Below, in pieces: positions 17,520 through 25,446 of a DNA stretch of 64,000 bases; positions within the stretch are counted from its first letter, which is position 1, and each line of letters begins with the position of its first letter. The translations under genes and the position numbers were made by a program. The notes beneath the pieces are model-generated. The model did no database searches. It was not told the DNA's origin and saw nothing but the letters and a program-made list of their open reading frames with translations. This stretch comes from Rhizobium sp. CB3090. Lineage in GTDB: Bacteria; Pseudomonadota; Alphaproteobacteria; Rhizobiales; Rhizobiaceae. The DNA lies in contig NZ_CP121663.1 in assembly GCF_029714285.1 (NCBI RefSeq), positions 1,550,001 to 1,614,000 of the forward strand, given 5' to 3'.

Positions 17520-18341
17520 ATGAAACGCGAAAAGCGCAGCCTGGAATTCTACGTCCTTGCCATCTTTTTCATTGTGTTCGTGCTGTTTCTCTACGGCCCA
17601 CTTTCGGCGGTCATCATTCTTTCCTTCCAAGGACCGGATGGCGGGCTGACCTTTCCGCTAAACGGTGTCTCGCTGCATTGGTTTGCAAACCTGTTCGAGA
17701 AGCAGGCGGTCGGCGATTTTGGCGCCTCGTTCCGCCGATCGTTCACGCTCGGGCTGATGGTGATGGTCGTCACGGTCGTCGTGTCGCTGCTGGCCGGCCT
17801 GGCATTCCGCCGTCGCTTCCGCGGAGCATCGCTGCTGTTCTACGCGACAGTCGCCAGTCTGGTGGTTCCGTCCATCATCATCTCTCTCGGCATCGGCGTC
17901 GTCTTCCAACAGGGCGGCCTTGCTCCGGCCTGGTATTCCTCGGCGTTCGGCGCGCATCTGACTTGGACGCTGCCATTCGGCGTGCTGATCATGTTTGCCG
18001 TCTTCAATCGCTTTTCGCCGGCTTACGAGGAGGCCGCGCGCGATCTAGGGGCGACGTCGTGGCAGACCTTCTGCCATGTCGTGCTGCCGATGATCGCGCC
18101 GAGCCTGATCGGCGTCGGTCTGTTCGGCTTCACGTTGTCCTATGACGAGTTTGCCCGCACCCTAATGACATCGGGCACCTACAACACGCTGCCCCTCGAA
18201 ATCTATGGGATGACCACCAACGTCACCACACCAGTGCTTTATGCATTGGGAACCGTGACGACCCTCTTTTCCTTCACCATCATTCTCGTGGCGCTCGGCA
18301 TCATGACCATGCTCGGCCGCCGGCAGGCCAAGAAGAACTGA
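17520..18341 (+). CDS. ABC transporter permease, polyamine type (second)
   Basis: 273 residues, six predicted transmembrane segments, PotC-type. The EAA loop is EEAARDLGATSWQTFCHVVL at about residues 174-195. The ATG is one base after the stop of the first permease. It forms the heterodimeric channel with the product of 16601-17518. It is followed 4 bp later by the racemase-family gene, so all five genes form one operon. Confidence 0.9.
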   Translation: MKREKRSLEFYVLAIFFIVFVLFLYGPLSAVIILSFQGPDGGLTFPLNGVSLHWFANLFEKQAVGDFGASFRRSFTLGLMVMVVTVVVSLLAGLAFRRRFRGASLLFYATVASLVVPSIIISLGIGVVFQQGGLAPAWYSSAFGAHLTWTLPFGVLIMFAVFNRFSPAYEEAARDLGATSWQTFCHVVLPMIAPSLIGVGLFGFTLSYDEFARTLMTSGTYNTLPLEIYGMTTNVTTPVLYALGTVTTLFSFTIILVALGIMTMLGRRQAKKN

Positions 18342-18345
18342 GATC

Positions 18346-19089
18346 ATGCGTTTATTGCTCATCAATCCGAATACCACTGCGTCGATGACTGAAAAGGCCG
18401 CAGTTGCTGCCCGCGCTGTCGCGGCCCCCGGGACGGAAATCATCGCCGCCACGTCACGGATGGGGCCAGCCTCCATCGAGGGATATTATGACGGAGCGCT
18501 TGCCGTTCCCGGCCTGCTGAGCGAACTCAAGGAGCGCCGGACAATGGGTTACGATGCGGCGATCATCGCCTGTTTCGACGATACCGGCCTCGAAGCCGCA
18601 CGGACGTTTTCGGATGTCCCCGTTCTCGGGCTTTGCGAATCCGCCGTCGCGACCGCGGGTTTCTTGGCCCAGCGCTTTACGGTGGTGACAACGCTGGAGC
18701 GTTCGCGCATCCTGATCGACAACCTCGTTCAACGTTATGGCATGGGGGGTCGGGCGAAGGTGCGCGCTTCCGATATCGCCGTGCTGGAACTCGAGGATGC
18801 CGCCTCCGGCGCGATCGGCAAATTGCGGGCGGAAATCGAACGGGCGCTGGAAGAAGACGGGGCGGAAGCGATCGTGCTCGGCTGCGCCGGTATGACCGAT
18901 CTTGCGCGTGAGTTGCAGGAGATCTACTGCGTACCGGTGATCGACGGCGTCGCGGCGGCTGTCAAACAGGCGGAAGCATTGGTCTCGCTTGGCCTTTCCA
19001 CCAGCAAGCGAGGCTCCTATGCTTCGCCGCTGCCGAAGCCTTTTGTCGGCGCAATGAGCGAGTTCATGCCAGCCCGCACTTCCGGTTGA
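18346..19089 (+). CDS. Asp/Glu/hydantoin racemase family protein
   Basis: 247 residues. The two catalytic cysteines of this cofactor-independent racemase family are present: C76 in AAIIACFDDTG and C180 in AIVLGCAGMTDL. The spacing is that of hydantoin racemases (Cys76/Cys181 in the rhizobial HyuA). The N-terminus LLLINPNTTASMTEK is typical of the hydantoin/allantoin racemase branch. It is the last gene of the importer operon, so the transported compound may need epimerising before degradation. No hydantoinase or carbamoylase gene is in the window, so the exact substrate is open. Confidence 0.85.
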   Translation: MRLLLINPNTTASMTEKAAVAARAVAAPGTEIIAATSRMGPASIEGYYDGALAVPGLLSELKERRTMGYDAAIIACFDDTGLEAARTFSDVPVLGLCESAVATAGFLAQRFTVVTTLERSRILIDNLVQRYGMGGRAKVRASDIAVLELEDAASGAIGKLRAEIERALEEDGAEAIVLGCAGMTDLARELQEIYCVPVIDGVAAAVKQAEALVSLGLSTSKRGSYASPLPKPFVGAMSEFMPARTSG

Positions 19090-19271
19090 GCCGTGTCCGG
19101 CACGGGCTCACCCTGCCGCACGATACCTTTGACCGATTCGCCGACCGTGGTGCGGCCCTTTAACTCTGGAAGGACTTCGTTCCACGCCGGATAGCTTTCC
19201 AGATCATCGAGAACGCTCCAGACAAGTTGCGGCGGAGCGTCGATCGTGATTTCGGTATCAAGGACGAGCAT
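19017..19271 (-). pseudogene. truncated SRPBCC (polyketide cyclase-like) domain gene
   Basis: The first ~45 residues, LDTEITIDAPPQLVWSVLDD then YPAWNEVLPELKG, are the start of an SRPBCC/START-like ligand-binding domain, normally about 140-160 residues. Similarity stops after roughly 19,110. The remaining frame is merely antisense to the 3' end of the racemase gene. The gene has lost about two thirds of its length, most likely by a deletion that brought the importer operon next to the region 3 genes. Confidence 0.6.
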
Positions 19272-19346
19272 GGAAAGACCTCTTGCAAAGGATGAAGAGT
19301 ACAGTTCCGCCGAATGCCTGGGAACAGCGATCTGCGCGTCAATGTG

Positions 19347-20396
19347 TCAGTTGAATTCGGGAGGCACGGACACTCCGCGCTTGCGACCTTCCTCAGCAAG
19401 CCGGTTGGCCGTCAGAGCAGCGATCGGAATACCTTCGACGCTCCGCTTTTCAGCCGTGATGAACCCGCGTTCGCCCGGCAGAAGCACCTCTTCGACGCCA
19501 GCCGCCAAAGGTAGCGCCTTGATCGCTCCCGCAAGCGACGCCACCTCTTCCGAGACTGGAGTCGAAAGTCCGAATCCCAAAGGATTGATGGCAATCGCCA
19601 GACCGTTGAACCCGTTGTCCCTTTTCTCGGTAAGGGCAGCGGAGATAAGCGGGTTTCCGCCCAGAATGCTGACCAGAACCTCGATCATCAGGGAGAGTCC
19701 CGAGCCCTTCGGCCCAGCCATGGGCAGGACGGCTTTAACTTTGCTGGGATCAGTGGTCGGCACACCCTGTTCGTCAACCCCCCACTCCGGAGGGATCGAC
19801 TGGCCGGAATCCCGTGCGGCCATGATCTTGCCGAGAGCAACAGCCGCGGTCGACATGTCAAGGATCATTGGGTATCTACCGTCACCCGCTGGAGCGCTGA
19901 TCGCGATCGGGTTGGTTGAAACGCCCTCTCCGCGCGCGCCATGATACACCATCAAAGGCTTCGAGGCGGACATCACGATACCGATCATCCCATCGTGGGC
20001 GATCTTCTCCGCAAAATAGCCGACGGCGCCGGCATGACTGGTCCGCGAGATCTCGCAAAGGCCGATCCCGAACCGTTCGGCCAACTCCACGGCCTTATCG
20101 ATAGCGACGGTCATACCGGCTGCACCCGGAACGCCGTGGCCATCCAGACGGCAAATCGCACCGAACTCATGCAAAACCGTCGGTTCGGCCTCACCGTTTA
20201 CAATACCAAGCTCAACCATTTCGATATAGCGTGGGATACGCAGAACGCCGTGCGAATCGGCACCCCGCAAGTTGGCCCAGACCAGGAGATCGGCGGATTG
20301 TCGGGCGTAATCCGGCTTGAACCCGCCGGCCACAAGCAGAGCAGTCGCGAAGTCCATCAGCGCCTGTTTGCCGATCCACTTTTTTTCCGCCGTCAT
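19347..20396 (-). CDS. Ldh family malate/lactate/ureidoglycolate-type dehydrogenase
   Basis: 349 residues of the type 2 malate/L-lactate dehydrogenase family (NAD(P)-dependent 2-hydroxyacid or imine oxidoreductases, e.g. YlbC/ComC/DpkA). Typical features are WANLRGADSHGVLRIPRY near residue 50, SRTSHAGAVGYF with the catalytic His near 120, and GPKGSGLSLMIEVL near 230. It is the last gene of the minus-strand unit and overlaps the alpha/beta hydrolase gene by 4 bp (ATGA). It likely oxidises or reduces a 2-hydroxy or 2-oxo acid made in this pathway. Confidence 0.9.
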   Translation of the reverse strand: MTAEKKWIGKQALMDFATALLVAGGFKPDYARQSADLLVWANLRGADSHGVLRIPRYIEMVELGIVNGEAEPTVLHEFGAICRLDGHGVPGAAGMTVAIDKAVELAERFGIGLCEISRTSHAGAVGYFAEKIAHDGMIGIVMSASKPLMVYHGARGEGVSTNPIAISAPAGDGRYPMILDMSTAAVALGKIMAARDSGQSIPPEWGVDEQGVPTTDPSKVKAVLPMAGPKGSGLSLMIEVLVSILGGNPLISAALTEKRDNGFNGLAIAINPLGFGLSTPVSEEVASLAGAIKALPLAAGVEEVLLPGERGFITAEKRSVEGIPIAALTANRLAEEGRKRGVSVPPEFN

Positions 20397-21280
20397 GCAA
20401 CACCACCGAGCGGCGACGGGAAGAACTTGTCAAGCCATCCCTTCATCATCGCCTTGGTTCGAGGTGCGTCCCCTGGCGCCAGCGGAAAATGCGCTGTGGT
20501 ATCGATCAGCATCAGCTCCGTAGGGTGACCCGCTTTTTCAAACATCCGGATCGATTCGCTCGTCGGCGTGATGATGTCGTTTGCCGTATGAAACAAGAGC
20601 AATGGACGGGGCGCGATGTTGGCGACAACGTCGTCAGCACGGAAATTGTACATGGACCAGGCTGTTTCAACCGGGATTTCCATAATCGCCTTCGGCGACA
20701 GGTTCTTGCGCAGATGCTCCGGGATCGGCACCGCATCGAAACGCGACATCCAGAGGCTCTCCCCAGTCTCCTGCTTGTGCTTGCGCCCCTTCTCCAGAAT
20801 ACCGATGAACTTCTCCCACGATTCCGGCGTCGGGTGTTGTCCACGGAACTTGCGCTCGCCGTCCCCCCAACCACAAGAGGAAAGGCAGCAGGCGATACGG
20901 TCGTCTACCCCTGCGGTGTAGACCGATACCGCTGCACCAAAGCTGTGGCCGGTAATGCCGATCCGCGTCGGATCGACTTCCTCGCGGGTGGCAAGGAACG
21001 TCAGTGCGTTCTTGGCGTCTGCAACCTGGTCGAAGCAGCGAACCTGCGCCCGTTCACCCTCGCTTTCGCCGCAACTGCGAAAATCGAAACGCAGGGCGAT
21101 ATACCCGAAGGCCTCCATCATTTCAGCCTGGATCTGCGCGTGGCTTTCGTCTTTGGAGCCGACGAAACCGTGGCAGACAATGAACGCGGGCAGCTTCTGG
21201 CCGGGTTTGCGGCCCTCCGGAACGTGCAACACTCCCGAAAGCTTCAGCCCGTCGGACATGAACTCCAGTTTTTCCTGCAT
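20393..21280 (-). CDS. alpha/beta hydrolase
   Basis: 295 residues from the ATG at 21280 (preceded on the minus strand by AGAGGTAAAGCCG). The fold is shown by HGFVGSKDES near residue 40, the nucleophile elbow GHSFGAA near 117, an aspartate/HDxxT-like loop LLFHTANDIITP near 230, and the late His in DTTAHFPLAPGD. It resembles acylamino-peptidase/esterase-like hydrolases acting on small esters or C-C bonds. With the extradiol-type dioxygenase 19 bp upstream, it could hydrolyse a ring-cleavage product. Substrate unproven. Confidence 0.85.
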   Translation of the reverse strand: MQEKLEFMSDGLKLSGVLHVPEGRKPGQKLPAFIVCHGFVGSKDESHAQIQAEMMEAFGYIALRFDFRSCGESEGERAQVRCFDQVADAKNALTFLATREEVDPTRIGITGHSFGAAVSVYTAGVDDRIACCLSSCGWGDGERKFRGQHPTPESWEKFIGILEKGRKHKQETGESLWMSRFDAVPIPEHLRKNLSPKAIMEIPVETAWSMYNFRADDVVANIAPRPLLLFHTANDIITPTSESIRMFEKAGHPTELMLIDTTAHFPLAPGDAPRTKAMMKGWLDKFFPSPLGGVA

Positions 21281-21299
21281 CGGCTTTACCTCTGTCTTG

Positions 21300-22205
21300 T
21301 CAGGCGATCTTGGCGAAGGGGTAGTGGTATTCGCGCCATTCGGCAGGCGCCGGCGTGCCCCACACATTCATGTCTCGGACGTTGCCGGGACGTGCCAGGT
21401 TGGTGATCACGTTCGGCGTGAAATCAGCATCGTCCGCGATGTGGGCCATTACGCCGGAACACTCGATCATCATGCCGCTCGCGTCGGTATAGTAGGCATA
21501 GGTATTGTCCCCGGGACGATGCCGGCCGGGCCCCCATAGGAGCTGCCGGTCAAATTGATCGAGAATGTCGCCCAAACGCAGATACTGATTAAATTCCAGG
21601 AACTCGAAGGAAACGTGGTGCAGGCCGGGAGCCGTGCCGAGCACGAGGCCCAGGATGTGGTGCTGGCGATTGCCGCCGTACATCCAGCTCAAAGCATTGT
21701 TGATCATGCGCTCGGAAAGCTTCAGACCGCCGATCGCCTCGAGCTGTGCTCGGGTGGCAGCAGGGTTCGGCGTGATCAGGTTGATATGGTCTATCCGGTT
21801 GGCGCCGACGCCGGTGGTCGGATAGCGCCGACCGTAGGTGACATTGCGGATCGGCGAGTGGATTTCGAACCGCAGCCCCTCGGGCGTCGCAAAGGTCACG
21901 CCAGCGGCGATACAATCGAGGCTCGGCTCTCGCGTCAGAATGCGGCAGCCTGCGTCTTCCACCCGCGAAGCGGCTTCTTCCACCAATTCCGGCGTCAATG
22001 CTTCCAGGCCGATTGTATGCGCCGAATTCTCACTGGCATGAACGAGAACGAGTTCCGCCGCGCGGCCATTTGAACTTAGCCAGGTCTGGTCATCTTTTTG
22101 ATGGGTGACGTGCAGGCCGAGGATTTGCGTCGCATCTCGTATCACGGCCTCTGGATCAATGACATTGACCTTCATATGGCCGACAGCGTGCGCGATGTGC
22201 GTCAT
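21300..22205 (-). CDS. VOC family extradiol-type ring-cleavage dioxygenase
   Basis: 301 residues with two vicinal-oxygen-chelate modules, the layout of type I extradiol dioxygenases such as BphC. The expected iron ligands line up: H140 (RIDHINLI), H196 or H197 (GLHHVSFEF) and E248 (MMIECSG), with the conserved tyrosines just before (TYAYYTD). It should open a catechol-like ring next to the hydroxyls using Fe(II) and O2. It is second in the unit FAH - VOC - hydrolase - Ldh. A 19-bp perfect inverted repeat separates it from the FAH gene. Some relatives are non-dioxygenase VOC proteins, so the exact reaction is uncertain. Confidence 0.8.
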   Translation of the reverse strand: MTHIAHAVGHMKVNVIDPEAVIRDATQILGLHVTHQKDDQTWLSSNGRAAELVLVHASENSAHTIGLEALTPELVEEAASRVEDAGCRILTREPSLDCIAAGVTFATPEGLRFEIHSPIRNVTYGRRYPTTGVGANRIDHINLITPNPAATRAQLEAIGGLKLSERMINNALSWMYGGNRQHHILGLVLGTAPGLHHVSFEFLEFNQYLRLGDILDQFDRQLLWGPGRHRPGDNTYAYYTDASGMMIECSGVMAHIADDADFTPNVITNLARPGNVRDMNVWGTPAPAEWREYHYPFAKIA

Positions 22206-22227
22206 GATTTCCTCCCTGAACTATGCC

Positions 22228-22271
22228 TGCGATCGTCTGGCGTTTGATACCGCAAACGCCAGACGATCGCA
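22228..22271. repeat. perfect 19-bp inverted repeat between FAH and VOC genes
   Basis: TGCGATCGTCTGGCGTTTG (22228-22246) is followed after a 6-nt loop by its exact reverse complement (22253-22271). It lies within the leader of the VOC gene. No T-tract follows on the minus strand, so an mRNA-processing or stabilising hairpin is more likely than a terminator. Confidence 0.85.
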
Positions 22272-22302
22272 ATATATTTCGAAATAAAAAAAATTATCGA
22301 AA

Positions 22303-23151
22303 TTATCTGAAGGCATCGTTTTCGGCTGCGACGTGGTTGCGAAGCGTCCCGATCTTTTCGATTTCCACCTCGATGACATCGCCGACATTCAGGAAAACAG
22401 GTGGTTTGAGAGACGAACCGAAGCCCGAGGGGGTTCCCGTTACGATAACGTCGCCGGGATCGAGGATTGTGAAGCAACTCACGTAGGAAATCAGCCAGGG
22501 GATCGTGAAAATCAGGCGGTTCGTATTGTTTGTCTGACGCACCTCGCCATTGACCCGGGTCCGCAGTTCGAGACCTGCGGGATCGGAAAGTTCATCCGCC
22601 GATACCATCCAGGGGCCGAAGCCAGCGGTTCTTGCAAAATTCTTGCCGGGTGTGAACTGCGTCGAGTGCTTCTGCCAATCGCGCACGCTTCCGTCGTTGA
22701 AACAGGAATAGCCGGCAACATAGGAAAGCGCGTCAGCTTCCGCGATGTGCCGGCCAGTGCGGCCAATGATAACCGCAACTTCGCCCTCGTAGTCGAACTT
22801 CTCTGAGAGATTGGGCTTGGCTAAAGGTTGGCAATGTCCGGTCTGTGAGGCGGCAAAACGGGTGAAAAGCAAAGGGTAATCCGGCCTCTCGTTTCTCACC
22901 TCGTCCGACCCATGATAATTGGTTGCGACGCACAGAACCTTGGATGGGTTCGGGATGACAGGCAGATATTGTATCTCGGCGAGCGCAAAATCGGCGCTGG
23001 CGTCGTTTTCCGTTCCCAGCGCGTCGAAACGGCGTGAGATATGGGTAGCGAGATCCGGATAGCCGGTGCGTTTTCTCAGATCGCAGACGCCCTCATTTAC
23101 GACGCAGCCGTAGCTCGCGCGACCGTTGCGCAAGAAACTCAAATATCGCAT
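22303..23151 (-). CDS. fumarylacetoacetate hydrolase family protein
   Basis: 282 residues. The FAH catalytic core shows YEGEVAVIIGRTGRHI near residue 122, GYSCFNDGSVRDWQ near 150, KNFARTAGFGPW near 175, and ILDPGDVIVTGTPSGFG near 240. FAH-family enzymes hydrolyse, hydrate or decarboxylate 2-oxo acids from aromatic ring cleavage using a divalent metal (acidic ligands in the EGE and D motifs). As first gene of the minus-strand unit it sits behind the promoter region with the ATTTACGA-N15-TCGTAAAT dyad. A downstream step after the extradiol-type dioxygenase is the natural role. Confidence 0.9.
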   Translation of the reverse strand: MRYLSFLRNGRASYGCVVNEGVCDLRKRTGYPDLATHISRRFDALGTENDASADFALAEIQYLPVIPNPSKVLCVATNYHGSDEVRNERPDYPLLFTRFAASQTGHCQPLAKPNLSEKFDYEGEVAVIIGRTGRHIAEADALSYVAGYSCFNDGSVRDWQKHSTQFTPGKNFARTAGFGPWMVSADELSDPAGLELRTRVNGEVRQTNNTNRLIFTIPWLISYVSCFTILDPGDVIVTGTPSGFGSSLKPPVFLNVGDVIEVEIEKIGTLRNHVAAENDAFR

Positions 23152-23163
23152 ACCCTCTCCATT

Positions 23164-23194
23164 ATTTACGAAAATAATTTATATTATCGTAAAT
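23164..23194. promoter_or_regulatory. AT-rich dyad operator candidate upstream of the FAH operon
   Basis: ATTTACGA (23164-23171) and its exact inverse TCGTAAAT (23187-23194) are separated by 15 AT-rich bases. The site is 13-43 bp upstream of the FAH start and 124 bp before the divergent GntR gene. Related TTTCGAAA motifs lie at 22276-22285 and 23248-23262. It is the best candidate for the GntR binding site. Confidence 0.5.
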
Positions 23195-23317
23195 TTGTGG
23201 GCACTCAAGAATTTTGGCTCGTTATGACGCATAGTTTTCGCCAAAGTTGATTTTTTCGAAATTTTCCGTAGATTCCAAGATTGAAGGCGGCGATGATCTT
23301 GTTACACGGAGGCTCTC

Positions 23318-24058
23318 TTGGAACAGCAGAATGCGGGTGGCGAAACGAGAGCTGGCGATGTGCTGCAGCGCATGCGGCAGGACATCGTAAACTGCGTTCT
23401 CAAGCCAGGCGAAAAATTGCGCTTCGAAGGTCTTCGCGAACGCTATCAGGTAAGTTTTTCGACTTTGAGAGAGGCTTTATCGCGGCTTTCTGCCGAAAAT
23501 CTCGTTATAGCCGAGGGGCAACGGGGCTTCATCGTTGCACCTGTTTCCATTGCCGATCTCAACGATCTCACGGACGTTCGCATTCTCATTGAGCGGGAGG
23601 CGCTCGCCAAAGCCATTCGCAAGGGCGACGATCGCTGGGAAGGTAACATCCTCTCGGCATTTCACAGGATGGATAGGCTCCAGCAGCGAATCGGCCGAGA
23701 ATATTACCTCTCCGACGAATGGAGCGTCATGCATGGAGAGTTCCACTTCTCGCTTGTCGCCGCATGTGGCTCACCCGTGCTGCTCGAAATGCGAGCCAAG
23801 CTGTTCGAACGGGCCCATCGCTATCGGCGGATGTCGTCGCAGTTTCGTCCGCAATGGCGAGAAAAGGACGTCGAGCACAAGATGATCGTCGATGCAGTGC
23901 TGGATCGAGACATCGATACCGCGCTGGGGCTGATTGAGCGGCATATCCGCGAAACAAGTGAAAATGTTATCGAACACGCAGGCCATCTTTTTCCAGACCT
24001 GCCGAGCGGCCGACCGCGTCGTGGTTCGAAGCGGTCAGCGGTTGTTGCTGCCGAGTGA
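23318..24058 (+). CDS. GntR family regulator with FCD domain, TTG start
   Basis: 246 residues starting at a TTG (23318-23320) placed 5 bases after a strong ACGGAGG ribosome site; no ATG fits. The winged helix region LQRMRQDIVNCVLKPGEKL then QVSFSTLREALSRL occupies residues 14-65, followed by an FCD ligand domain with histidines (SVMHGEFHFSLV, IERHIRE). Divergent from the FAH operon and upstream of the alcohol dehydrogenase-cupin pair, it most likely represses both until an aromatic or 2-oxo acid intermediate is bound. Confidence 0.9.
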   Translation: MEQQNAGGETRAGDVLQRMRQDIVNCVLKPGEKLRFEGLRERYQVSFSTLREALSRLSAENLVIAEGQRGFIVAPVSIADLNDLTDVRILIEREALAKAIRKGDDRWEGNILSAFHRMDRLQQRIGREYYLSDEWSVMHGEFHFSLVAACGSPVLLEMRAKLFERAHRYRRMSSQFRPQWREKDVEHKMIVDAVLDRDIDTALGLIERHIRETSENVIEHAGHLFPDLPSGRPRRGSKRSAVVAAE

Positions 24059-24140
24059 CGGCGACACCTAGCTGGTCGCCATACCCAAACTCTAGCTTAT
24101 TCCCGAGGTCCTCTAGGACAATCGCGAAGCACGGCACGTC

Positions 24141-24197
24141 AATTTTTCGACAAACGAATTTTTTACGAAATTAATTGCTATTTCGAAATTTTGTCGT
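24141..24197. promoter_or_regulatory. cluster of AT-rich GntR-type boxes before the alcohol dehydrogenase gene
   Basis: Within 57 bp there are AATTTTTCGACAAA, TTTTTTACGAAATT and TATTTCGAAATTTTGTCG. CGACAAA (24148-24154) is mirrored by TTTGTCG near 24190-24196, and the central ATTTCGAAAT is itself palindromic. The same motif family occurs around 22276 and 23164-23262. It probably lets the GntR protein control this transcription unit as well. Confidence 0.45.
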
Positions 24198-24263
24198 TAC
24201 CTCTTATGGCAAGAGGAACCCCTGCCCGGTTGGGCATTATTTGTCGTGAGGAGGAACGAACTG

Positions 24264-25379
24264 ATGACGATTTCGCAGACGATGACTGCTGCCCGTATGC
24301 ACACGGTCGGCGGAGAGATGAAGATCGAAACATTGGAGATGCCGAAGCCGGGCGACATGGATGTCCTGGTCCGGGTGAAAGCCTGCGGTATCGTTCCCAA
24401 TCTACACAATATTCTAGCCAACTGGCCAACCTGGTTTCCGCACATGCCGCAGCCGCCGCTTCCGGCTGTCTTCGGTCTCGATCCTGCCGGCGAGATTGCT
24501 GCCGTTGGTCGTCAAGTTCATGGATTGAAGGTCGGTGATCGCGTCTATGTCAATCCGGGCCGCAGTTGCGGTACCTGTCGGCACTGCCGGCGCGGTGACT
24601 CCATCTCCTGCAAGCACTACGCTTTTCAGGGATACTTTGGCTTCTCCGAACATGCCTTTCAGACCTTTGAGGACTACCCGATCGGCGGCTTGAGTGAATA
24701 CACCGCCGCTCCGGCCTCGGCGATCGTGAAGATCCCCGACAACATGACCTTCGATCAGGCTGCGCGTCTCGGTTATCTCGGTACCGCCTATTCAGCGCTC
24801 AAGAAAGTCAATGCAGGTCCCGGCGACACGATCCTGGTGAACGGGATCAGCGGAACTCTGGGCATCGGGGCCGCGATTTTCGGTCTCGCAATGGGCGTCA
24901 AGAAAATCCTCGGGACTGGTCGCGATAAGGCGCTATTGGAGGAGATCAAAGCGTTCGCGCCACATCGCATTGAAATATTCTCGATCAATGACGGTAATGT
25001 CACCGATTTCGTGATGAAGCATACTGAGGGCGAAGGAGTTGACGCATTCCTCGATTGCAATGGGCCGGGCGCTTTGCACGACACTTTCCGTCAAGGCCTG
25101 CTCAGCCTCCGTCGCGGTGGGATCGCCGTCGATATAGGTGCGATCGCAGGTTTGGTCGAGATTGACGTTCACCGCTTGATGGACCGCAATCAGCGCCTTT
25201 ATGGTTCAGCGTGGCTGACGACAGCAGAGGGCCAGGAGATGGCGGACATGGTTGCCGCCGGTATCGTGGATCTTTCCATTCTGGAGACGCAGAGTTTCCC
25301 TCTTTCCGATGTCAACATTGCGATTTCCGGCATCGCACGGCGCCATGGCGGCTTTTCGAACTTCGTGATTTGCCCCTGA
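24264..25379 (+). CDS. zinc-dependent alcohol dehydrogenase family protein
   Basis: 371 residues of the medium-chain dehydrogenase/reductase family. The ATG at 24264 is chosen because GAGGAGG lies 9 bases before it. The structural-zinc cysteines are in NPGRSCGTCRHCRRGDSISC (about residues 98-117), and the Rossmann motif is NGISGTLGIGAAIFG near 195. The usual catalytic Cys/His positions near residue 38 are CGIVPNLH, an atypical reading (C-G-I-V in place of the more common C-G-x-C/D). The expected GHE motif is also replaced by FGLDPAGEI, so catalytic zinc binding may differ. Followed 67 bp later by the cupin. Confidence 0.85.
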   Translation: MTISQTMTAARMHTVGGEMKIETLEMPKPGDMDVLVRVKACGIVPNLHNILANWPTWFPHMPQPPLPAVFGLDPAGEIAAVGRQVHGLKVGDRVYVNPGRSCGTCRHCRRGDSISCKHYAFQGYFGFSEHAFQTFEDYPIGGLSEYTAAPASAIVKIPDNMTFDQAARLGYLGTAYSALKKVNAGPGDTILVNGISGTLGIGAAIFGLAMGVKKILGTGRDKALLEEIKAFAPHRIEIFSINDGNVTDFVMKHTEGEGVDAFLDCNGPGALHDTFRQGLLSLRRGGIAVDIGAIAGLVEIDVHRLMDRNQRLYGSAWLTTAEGQEMADMVAAGIVDLSILETQSFPLSDVNIAISGIARRHGGFSNFVICP

Positions 25380-25446
25380 GCGCAGCACCGGCCTGCCCCG
25401 TTGCGGGCGGGCTTGGTTAGTTTTCACATGATTTTGGGAGTAGATC

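Noticed and set aside
19090..19271. SRPBCC frame as a short functional gene
   Set aside because: Only about a third of the domain remains and the rest is antisense to the racemase gene.
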